From Amoebophrya sp. A120 (lineage: Eukaryota; Sar; Dinophyceae; Syndiniales; Amoebophryaceae): a stretch of DNA of 64,000 bases. The notes under the pieces were generated by a model. It saw only the letters and a list, made by a program, of their open reading frames with translations, did no database searches and was not told the DNA's origin. A program made the translations under genes and the position numbers. The stretch's first letter is position 1, and every line of letters begins with the position of its first letter. Below, piece by piece: positions 41,701-52,300 of this stretch. The DNA is taken from positions 15,066,142 through 15,130,141 of the forward strand of contig CAJINV010000001.1 in the NCBI GenBank assembly GCA_905178155.1, given 5' to 3'.

Positions 41701-43373
41701 ATTCGCGCACCGCAATCCGAATCACGGAGCAGCATCGCCTTGCGGGTTCTTGCGCCCCGCTTCTCCCCCGGCGGCGGCCGAGGAGGAACCGCGGAGGCCG
41801 GGCAGCCATACTTATGCCCCCCCCCCGCCGCGCGGCGCCGCTGCTTCCGTCGTACCATTCCCGGGGAAGAACGCGGCCCCCACCCCCCGGGACTCCGCGC
41901 TGCGAAATTACCCCGGCGGGGGGGGCTATCGGGCCGCCTCCGCGCTCCTGAAGCCCCAAGCCCCGCTTAGCCCGCAGCGCGAAAAGTCTCCGAGGGCGCC
42001 AAAGCGCCGCGCGCAAAATAGCCGCATCGCACCTAGATGAATGAGGTCGGAGGGCTCGCCACGCTCGCGCGGGGTTTGCGGTTCTACGGTCCAACCCGGC
42101 CCGGTGCGATTCGTTCACGCCCGCCCGGATCGCTGTTTGCATTCTACCACCGCGCAGGGTACAGCCATTGTGTGTGTTACTTCTCTAGTGCTGGCGCTGC
42201 CGATGGCGGGTGCTTGTCGATGGATTCTCATGCTGGTTCTGGTCGTTAGTTTGGGTCTTTTGGGGGTCCTATTGTGTTGCGTGTGCCTATCTACTACCCC
42301 GTGCTGATATTAGTTGCTCATCCGGTGTGTCGTTCGGGGAGGCTGTGTAGTTCTTCCCTCCTTCCCACACCAGATCTCACATATTTACCAAAGCAAACCA
42401 GAGACGCGCTTCACCAGAGCCTGACGTTTCCTGTTTGCGCGCAGTGGGAACATCATATTTGAAACATTTGTTTGACGGTAGTGGAGCAAGGAAATATTGT
42501 CGCAACGCTGCGCCGCACGAGCCAATTCTTCTGGTGCGTCGGATCAAGCTGCGCTCGCAGCTCCATCGCAGCGCACGGCAAAACCGATCTAGTCCAGATC
42601 AGGACTCTTGCAAAGATTTCTGCAGATGCGTTCCTGCTGACACTGTCGTAACGGATCGTCCAGGATTTTTTGCTTTTCGAACAGCATTGCCGAGTAGTAT
42701 GAGACAGTAAAGAGCAGTGACTCTTCGTCGGAGAGAAAAAAGTCAAGACTTTCGATGTCTTGCCCAAAATGCCGTAGTACTTACGACAAACGTCGAGAAA
42801 GTTCTTGTGTGGAAGAAGAGTAGAACTTCTGATTTTAGAACGACCAGCAAGAAGCAAAAGCGTCGTGATGCATTCCGTTGTCGACAAATTTTTTCCGTTG
42901 TTAGTACGAGCGACCGCCATGTTCGGAGGCACATCAAAAACTGCTAGTGATAGACAAACGAAAGTAGAGATTGCAAAGCCGTTTTTTGTTTGCGCGATGT
43001 TTGACAGTCCACTTAAATAAACCTGAAGAATTCATCATTGTTCAACAGTCGATCTCTAGGGAAAGTAAGTAAGTAGCAACTACGGGCGTAGAAGCGAAAA
43101 GGAGTAGTGCTGCAGTGCGAGGAGCGCGGCATCGGCAAAGTCGCCGTCGCCGTGCTGCTCTGCTGCGCAAGATTATAGGCACGTCTCCGTGCACAAAGTA
43201 TCATGCTGTGGTACGAGTTTTTTACTTCGCAACGTAACTTGATGACCTTCTCGACGCGCTTCGGGTTGTAGTGACTTTCCGACCGACACCTCCGAAGTTT
43301 TTTTTTGATACTAACTTGCCGAAAAGATTATACCAACTCGTTGTACATCTGAAATCTATACCAGAAGGACAAA
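38743..43373. other. divergent strand-switch region with GC islands, AT core and assembly gap
   Basis: 4.6 kb without a supported gene, separating all minus-strand genes on the left from all plus-strand genes on the right. Visible zones: moderately AT-rich (38743-39180); a strongly GC-rich island (about 39180-40130); an AT-rich core with A/T runs (about 40140-41100); C homopolymers around the gap; a second GC-rich island (about 41320-42160); and a normal-composition shoulder to SMC2. Long open frames in the GC islands (for example 39391-40095 and 41357-42040, plus) occur on both strands and are Ala/Arg/Pro-rich, as expected from GC content alone. The SMC2 and 709-aa gene promoters should lie here. 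Confidence 0.7.
41261..41293. other. assembly gap (33 N) flanked by poly-C
   Basis: 33 unresolved bases, bordered by 10 C on the left and 7 C on the right, with a further C run at 41206-41218. The true length is unknown. The C homopolymers probably caused the gap. Confidence 0.98.
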
Positions 43374-46300
43374 ATGCACATTAAGCAGGTGCAGATAAAG
43401 GGCTTCAAGTCCTACGCCACGGAGGTAACCGTGGGTCCGTTCGACACCCAGTTTAACGCGATCACCGGGCTGAATGGCACCGGGAAGAGCAACATTCTGG
43501 ACTCCATCTGCTTCGTGCTGGGGATCACGACGCTGAGCGCCGTGCGCGCGTCCAAGCTGGAGGAGCTGGTTTACAAGCAGGGGCAGGCGGGCGTGACCAA
43601 GTGTCAGGTGACGATATGGTTCGACAACACCAACAAGGCGACGAGCCCCGTGGGTTACGAGAAACACAACGAGATTTCGGTGATTATGGCGGTGCTGAAA
43701 CGCTACATTCTCAACTGTTACGTGAATTCGTGACGCAAGAATAGCAAAAGTGAAAGGGATGGCTTTGCGCTTCTTGCATTTTTACAACGTTCCTGACACG
43801 GATTGTTCGAATGCTAAATTTAGTGTGTGAAGATGAAGTTGTGATGCGAAGGAGCTTGGTCGTGTAAACTGTGATGGTGATCTTGCATGACAAATCACGT
43901 AACAGTTGAGAGCGTAGCGTTTGGGCATCCCATAGTGAGCCGGCTGATAGTGATCGGGGGGAAGAACAAATACCTGATCAACAACAAAAACGTGCATATC
44001 ATACAGAAAAAAGCAGGCAGGGCATGTTTGTAAATGCAAAAAATATCAACTGCGCAGAAAAATCTGTCACAAGCGAGCCCATAGAACGCGGCTTCGGGTA
44101 CACAAAGCAGACACTTTTGTGTTGTAGTTATTTTTGCAGTAGATATATGTCCTGCGTGCTTTTTTCTGTGGGATAGTGCAGCATCAGCAGGTGGCCAACA
44201 TGTTCCACAGCGTGCAGCTGAACGTGAACAACCCCCACTTTCTGATCATGCAGGGGAAAATCACCAAGGTAATCAACATGAAGGCGAAGGAAACGCTGTT
44301 ATCACACAGAAAAAAACTGGCAGGTCATATTTGTAATGCAAAAATAAGCACACAAGAAAACTTGTATTGCATACCCGGAATAGCATGCTACGAGGTCGCC
44401 CATGACAGATTTTTGTGTGTATTCATTTTTGCATTACAAATATGCCCTGCCAGCTTTTTTCTGTGGGATAGCTGTCAATGATTGAGGAAGCCGCGGGCAC
44501 GAAGATGTACGAGATGAAGCGGGCAGCCGCACAGAGACGGCTGGAGCAGCGGGCTTCCAAGATGGAGGAGATTCAGCGCATACTCTCCAATGAAATCGAA
44601 CCGACGATCAACAAACTGGAGAAGTAGGAAAGGGAAAAGCGCAGCAGCCTCGCGTCGACCCCCAGAACTGGGAAATAGTTCTCATGCAAAGTAGATACCA
44701 ATGTGGTTGGAGAGCTTTATTCTCGTGTAAAAGGACTTTCAGTCATCTTGCTGAGCCAACGTGTCGGCGTTCATCACAGCATGTGTTGTTATTCGACAAA
44801 CTCTGCGACTACTCCGTTTTTTTTGCATAGCATATCGCATGAAAGATTTGTGTTGCTTGAATTTTGGTAATGCAAGATGGAGAAACGTTAACGTTCTAGT
44901 GGGATGGGACTTGTGCCAGTTCTGGTGGCGGGGCGCTTTTCATTTTGATAAGAAGGAGAAAGAGGCCTACATGGAGTGGTCTCGGTGTAGCTCCGAGCTT
45001 ACCACCATAAGCAAGTTCGTGATCGCACTATCAAATGCAACTAAGTATGGGTCCTCTGGAAGATTTTTGGGAATTTTCCATATTGATCGTACATGTTCAT
45101 CCGCGATGTCTGTGATGCATTCATTCTCTAGTGTCACAGCTTTTGCGAAGGCTGCGTCATGCCTATCCTGCACGAAATTCGCCCTCTCGTCCGGGTGGCA
45201 AAGGTCTGAGCTCGTCCGGGATACACGATCGAATAAAAAAGTTAGCATCTTCACTTTCCAGACCTAGCCATATTTGCATTGGATACGCACACGATTACTA
45301 CGAGTTCACCAAGCAGTCGGAGGAGAAGGCGCAAGCGGTGATTGACGCCAAACAAGGGGAAAGCGACCTGATCGTGGCAAACGAAGAGCTGAAAAGAAAC
45401 GTTGAGGACTGGTATGCAATCGAAAATTTTGTTTTCCCCCAGCACGTCAAGGATCATGAAAAAAAAGCGAACTCCATTTTTTTATTGATTTCTGCATCAT
45501 GATTTGACGATGTTAATGTTCGTGTCCGGTCAAGGTGCAGATTTCTCGTAGTAAGTTGCAAGCAGTAGGAGCTTCAGAAAACGTGGAAAGTATGTTGCAC
45601 GAGAACTACCGAAGTAAACTTTACTTCGGTAGTTCTCGTGCACTATCCTGCAAGGAGGTGGAGAAAAAGAAATTTTGATTGCATAAGTGGGAATTGCAAC
45701 TGAAAGAGAAGGAGCAGGAGGACGCGGCGACGGAAAGCAACGCGGAAAAGAGAGTAGCCAAGACGCGAAAAACCGAGCTGCAAGCGCAGAACACCAGTCG
45801 CGAGAAGAAGATAAAAGGCACCAACAAAGCCCTGGAGGAAAGCATGAAGAGCGGCCAGGACGCGACAAAGCAGCTCGAGGACGCCCAGGTGAGAATCGAC
45901 TTCAGACTTGTCTCTTGCGGATAACTTGACACTTGTAAGTAGTGCCCTGACACCAGTTCTTACTCGCTCACTTAGAAGAGCGAGCACGCATCTTGAAGAT
46001 TTCTCTCTTTTTCAGTATCGCTGGTACCTCTGTCTCCTGCTGCCCTATTGCGTAGGGACGGAACTACTCAGGATTTTTTCTTATCTTCTACTTTCTTGCG
46101 AAGGAACGAATAGCGCATGGGTAACATCATCATCATCAACGAATAAAGATTTTCCGTAATCAAAACCAACGTCGCAGGCTGCCGTGGACAAAGCAAAAGC
46201 AGATTGGGACAAGGCAAAAGCCGACGCCGAGCAGGCCCGGGAGCAGTCGGAGACTTTCACGAAAGAAATCGACGAACTGAAGAAAAAGATGCAGCAGCTG

Positions 46301-49300
46301 GAGGCGGGCGTGTCCGCCAACGCGGATAGCGGGGAAACGCTGCAGCAACAGATTTTGGACACCCAAAAGCTGGTCATGGAGTTGCAGACGGAGGCCAAGA
46401 AAGCGAGAGCCAACCAGGCTGCGGCGGAAAAGGAGATTCCAATATCAAATGGAACAATGTCTGGGTCTGGAAGGATGCAACTTGTGATGCTGAATTTGGA
46501 TTCTACAAAAATCTGTATTGCGTGAACAGCAAAAGAGGTTCAGTTTCTGCCACGGCGAGAGGGCATTTCTCGTGCGGTGTGGGCATCAGCAAGCCCTCAC
46601 AAAATCTGTGATGCTAGAGCATGCGTCACAGACTTCAGGAGTCATGCGAAGTGTGCATGACAAACCTTGCATCCCTCCAGACCCAGACATTTTTGCATTT
46701 GATATCCGAACGTGGAAAACCAAATGAAAAAATGGAAGATGTGAGAGTGCACAACTCCCCCTCCCCCTCATTTGTCATGCAAAATACCAAGTCCACTCCT
46801 TGCACTTTGGGAATGTTAGCGTGACGACTTCTGGTAGCCCAAATAGCACTACACTACAGTGTAAATTTGTCATGCAAAACCGGCACTCTTGCTCTTGCTT
46901 GTTATGCCGTTCATGCTATACAAATGAGGGGGAGGGGGAATTGTGCACTGTCATAAAAGAAGCAATTGAGTCAAGAGCTGGATGAGCTGAAGATAAGAGA
47001 AGCAGAGGCTGAAGCGGTGAAACAAAAACTGCAAAAGTACGACGGGACTCCGGACAAGTATAGATTATGTTCGTAATACATGTTTTAGTTTTTGCCACTA
47101 CCAGATGCAAAGGAAGCGCTTCGGGTGGGTATGTATCACGACATCAGGAGGAGCAAACATTTTTTGGTTGGGTCGGGTCTGCATGTGCCTAGAGGTCGTG
47201 CGCATAGGTATTTTGCAAAAAAAAATGTGCGTTCTGCTTTGCATTATAGTGATCCGCCGCCCCGTGGCCGTTTGTGGACGGCCCTCCTCGTCATGTTTCG
47301 CGGCCGTTTTGATGCTGCAGATCTGGGTGTAGAATTATCGTGCTTGTTGTGATTCAAAGGGACTTCTAAAGTACTATGTAACTCCCAAACTCCTGGCAGG
47401 ATCGCGCAGGAATATCAGCGGCTGAGGGAGCTGAAAAACGAGCTGTCGAAGCTGGAGGAGGTATCACACAGAAAAAAGCTGGCAGGGCATATTTGTAATG
47501 CAAAAATAAATACACGCAAAAACTTGCCATGGGTGGCCCCATAGTTAGCATGCTGCTTCCGATATGCAAGACAGGTTTTTTTGTGTATTTATTTTTGCAT
47601 TACAAATGTGCCCTGCCAGCTTTTTTCTGTGTGATAGGAGGCGAAAACCAAGGTGGAGCAGAACAGCTCCGTGTCTTATGCGGCCCTACAATCCAGACTG
47701 GAAAAATACAATTTCATCCACTCTCGGAAGAAATGGCTGGAGCGGTACCCACCCAACGCGCCGCGAAATTGGGACCCGAGCAAGGCGGTCCAGGGGTCGC
47801 TGGCCTCGCTCATCGAGATCAAGCCGGATTACGCAGAGTACTTCCATGCGTTGGAGGTCGCCGGGGGCGGCGGTCTGTTTCGCATCGTCACGGACACGAC
47901 GGCTACCGCGAAGCTGATGTGCCAGAAGGGGGTGACTGCCGGGCGAGAGACCTACTTGCCACTGGATCACACGACGGGGCAGGGGATTTCCCGGCAAAAG
48001 GTGGACCGGGCCCGACAAATCGCAAACGCACTCCGACCGGGGGCGACCGTGCTGCGAGCCGTTGATGCCATTCGTGCCCCCCCGCAACTGCAGCAAGCGG
48101 TGGAGAACGTCTTCGGACCATACTTGCTTGTCGACAGTAGGGATGTAGCCCAAAAAATCTGTTTCGACCCCAGCGTGAGAACTGCGGTGGTCACCAAGGT
48201 ATGAAGATTTTTTTTTCGCATGAGAGCACATACACTCATTGGAAGATGAATGTGTAGTTGAGAGGACTGCAAATTAATCATACCTGCTGGCGTCGATGGA
48301 GTATAAAGTTGCAAACAGGACGATGAACACCTTCCTGAACTACACTACAGGACGGAGATTCGTACAATCCAAGTGGGACGATGGCGGGCGGTTTATCAAA
48401 TGCGGATATGTCTGGGTCTGGAAAGATGCAGATGTTTGTCATGCAGAATTTTCATGTCCCGTGATGCCAGGAATAGGAATACAGGGTCTAACATCACACG
48501 TTCAGCAGGATGCTTTGTGCGATGTTTATCCTGCATACATGGCCCAAAATGGGTATTTTTCCTCGTCTTGCCCGATAGATTTTGCGGGACGGGCACCGAG
48601 TTTTACTTCCAGACCCAGACATACTTGCCTTTGATGCGGCTCGAAGGACAACAATAAGCTAGAGAACAGCTCTCCGGCCGTTTTTTTTTTCTAGAAAAAG
48701 TCATGCTCGAGGAAAGGAAGGCACCCGCACCAGCAAGGAAGTTTCGCGACATTATGACTTTTTGTGTCGAGGTAATGTGGCATGTCACGTCCTTAGCTTC
48801 CCTACGAGCAGAAGGAGACCGCAACGACATCGCTCAGTTAGCAGAACTGAATACGTCTTTCGGATGGTTGCACAGAGCGTAGTCTTCGGCACACACGGCA
48901 TGAACGAAAATAACCAAAGAACTCACGTTCTTTTTCATCTTGAAACGGCAGAGGGGATCTTCTTGCATTGCATAAAGAACAGTGGCCATTTCAAAGTGTA
49001 CAAGACACAGTGGCAGCCTAAGGAAGCGTCTACAGAGGGGAATTTTTTTTGCAAACTGGAGATAATGAAACGCCGTGCTGATCTGTATGACTCTGCGAGA
49101 CTCGTAGCGATTCTCTTTTAGTAAGCCAAATCGTGATGTACTGAAGTACAAACGTTGGTATACAGCAAAAATAAAAGCTAAGCATTCTATTTGTGGTCTC
49201 TTTGGAGAACGCAACTCGCAGCTAGATAGCATCCCTATACTTCATGTACCGAAAAATGCATGGTATCGTAATTGTTTAGTTTGCGCGAAAAATTCCAACG

Positions 49301-52300
49301 CGTGAGAATGTCATACCCTCCCTGGCGAAGAAACATCACGAGTGCTCTGCCGAGAAGAAGAAAAGCGAGGAAAAGCTCGCGGAATTAAAACATTATGAGA
49401 GTGCACTAGCCCCTTTCTCCCTCATTTGCCATGCAAAGCGCCACGCCTGCGTGAAACTGTAACTGCAGCAGCGCAGGAGCAGGTCCTCCACTCCTTTTCT
49501 CATGCAGAGCACGACCAAATGAATATCATTATCATCTTCTTTTCTCGTTGTCCCAGAAAGTAGCCAACAAAGAAATCTCTTGGTATGCGGAACATTGGCG
49601 CACAGCACGGCCGTTTATGCCATGCAGCAGCTACGTTTGTGGTGGAGGTCTTCGTTTTGTTCAACTCTCTGCTGTACAGGCCTTTGAAAGAGGGTTAGAA
49701 GGAGTTTTGCACCCGCATAAGACGATGGACCACAAGGAGATCCAACCGCATATCGCAGAGAAAAACTTACGGCATCACGGGAGTCCTCGCACGGGAGCAG
49801 CAACGAGGTTGTCGTCCTTGGTTTTGCCCGCTTGGTGCAAAATAAAGAGGTACAGCCTCAAGTTCGCGTGTAAATGTGCAAACGCTTGCATGATAGAAAA
49901 CGGCGATCTAATTTGCATTATTTGTGGAACGCCGCGCGCCCACCGTTATGCAAATGGTTTTTCGCTGGATATCCCTGTTACTGGAGCTGCAAGGCATCCA
50001 CGAGAAGATAGAGAATTGGAAGAAAATATCAACTGAAGAAGCGCCCGCATAGCATGAGTAGTTTGAGCAGCAGCTACGGTATAGATATAATACAAGTTCT
50101 TCTTGTGGTTGGCGCATCGAAAGCCAGCGCCGTCGGAAAATCTTCGAGGAAGCTGCGCATCCTAGGATGTCCCTTCTTTAATATGCCGCTGCTTTTTTGT
50201 AATGTCGCTTTAGAACTATGGTATGCGGGTGATTTTCAACTTGATACAGACTAAACGGAGAATCGCATGCCGCTCAGTGTAGGGAGCGTTTGGAAGGTAA
50301 GAAGCCTGATTTGATGAATGGAATTTCGAAGGGAGTTTGACGCACGAATCCGTTTTCTAGCATCAATCGCTCTGTGCGTTGGAAGATCTTCCTGTCATGA
50401 ATAGGAAAGCCAATAAATGCTCACGAAAAACACAAAAAACTGAATAAACCAGGCCTGAAAGCCGAGCGGGACACAGCAGTTGCGATTTTGGAAAAGTTTC
50501 CCGCCCGGCAGGAAGCCCTCCAATCGAAGTTGCAAAACTTGGAGACCGAACAGAGGGATCTGCACGCCGGACGCGACGAGCGGAAAGCGAGCTACGAAAA
50601 ACAGGTGGCAGAATTGGACAAGAAGCGGAAGCCGCTCGACAAGGTGTCGAAGCAGAAGGATAGTGAGTGCGTCACGCTCGAAGGTACATACGAGTCGAAG
50701 GTGGAACAGCTCGAAAGTGTCCAAAAGAACGCGGGTCGCAAGGAGGCGGAGCTCGAAAAAATGCGAGCCGAAATCAAAGAAATGCAGGAGAAGACGGAGG
50801 AAGCGAACAAGGAGCTCGAAGCGCTGGAGGCCAAGCTGCAGGAGTGGGCCGACTTCGCGAAAGAGGTGCAGGCCGAGATTAAGGAGCTTCTGAAGAATAT
50901 CAAGGACGGAAAAAAAAAGCGGAGTACTAACGACCAGAAAATCTACGAACTGAGGCTGAGGGTAAGTAAGTTTACTGAGGCTGCAGGTCGTTTCGCGCAT
51001 TCTATTTTTTACATTACCTCGCACACAATGATGAATGTCTGTTGATCAAAAGTTGAAGTTCTCTTGGTCTGTGCGCTCAACTAAGAAACAATCGGAATAC
51101 TTCAGTTCGTATCGAATGCGAATGTGTCTGGGTCTGGAAGATTGGAGGAGTTTGGTTGGTTGGTTGGTTGGATAGCGCCTGTTGCCGGTGCAGGTCCCGC
51201 CCTCCATCGATTGCGATCCGGAGTAGCCGGAACACAGGGCCCTAGTGGCGCAATCGATCGACGAAGCGCTTTTTGACGAGTTTGCAGCCGAGCAGGCTTT
51301 ACATGGCCGGCGATGTCAGTCATGCATGCTCTTGCATCGCGCGCGTTTCATCGCGAAGGCGTGATCATGCCTATCCTGGATGAGAAATCAATGCCCCCTT
51401 CGGGTGGCAAAAGTCTGGATTCGTTGTATCTTTCGCTGCCCATTCAATACGGGTTTTCGCACCATCGGAAGCTAACGTCACGAACTCCGCCAATCTTTCC
51501 AGACCAAGACATTTGCCATGCATAGTTCGATCGGATGGAGATGGATGCGAAGAATATGAAGCACTACGTGGCCAAGATGAAGAAGCAGCACACCTGGTTT
51601 ATGCAAGGCGTTGCAATTATGATCTCAACTGTCACAATCAAAACGGACATTTTTGCTGATGCAAGGAGTACGCAATCTGGGTCTGGGCTACTCTCAGAGG
51701 AATTAGACGCATGACGGCTTCTGGAGTTGTCCCAGTCTGCATCATAATTATCCGGGGAAATTTGTATATCCAAAAAGTAGTGCGCCCGGTGGTCTGTCTC
51801 TGTCGTGCAAGATTCTGAATCCAGATTTTTCCATTGTAACGTGTGAGATTGTAACACCTGAGCCGGGTTATATGGTTGAAGAAAGACGAGCATAAATTCA
51901 ACGAGCCCAACGGGGACTACGACTTCGAGAATAAAGATATTAAAGCGATCAGACGCAAGCAAAACGAGCTCGAGGAAAGCATCCGGTCGCTCGGGAAAAA
52001 CATCAACAAAAAGGTCCTGCAGCAGCACGAACAGGCCGAGGACGCGTACTTGTTAATTAGTATGATGCTTCAATACATTAGATAGATCGATAAAACTTTT
52101 CTGTTTAGAAAGGGCACAGGCAAGCGATAGCATATAAATTCAAAAATTGGAGTGGGTCCTCGTTCAACGTCCTCAGGAACCTCTCACCAGAATATATAAG
52201 AACCGGGCAGACGCTAAAAACAAATAACAAGCTTCATCGCGCCTTCTTCACATAATTCGCAGGTTTAAAGATTTGCAGGAGAAGCGTGCACAACTGGAGG

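Noticed and set aside
39391-42040. Long open frames in the GC-rich islands (39391-40095 and 41357-42040 plus, with minus-strand partners)
   Set aside because: Open frames occur on both strands at once, are Ala/Arg/Pro/Gly-rich, and show no domain, start context or codon pattern like neighbouring genes. They are explained by high GC content.
42453-42932. 159-codon minus-strand frame next to SMC2
   Set aside because: Composition resembles random sequence, no motif is visible, and it lies in the presumed SMC2 promoter region on the opposite strand.
49548-50036. 162-codon plus-strand frame as a separate gene inside SMC2
   Set aside because: No coiled-coil or other domain signal. It overlaps a segment that in another frame fits the SMC2 coil, so it is taken as intron sequence.
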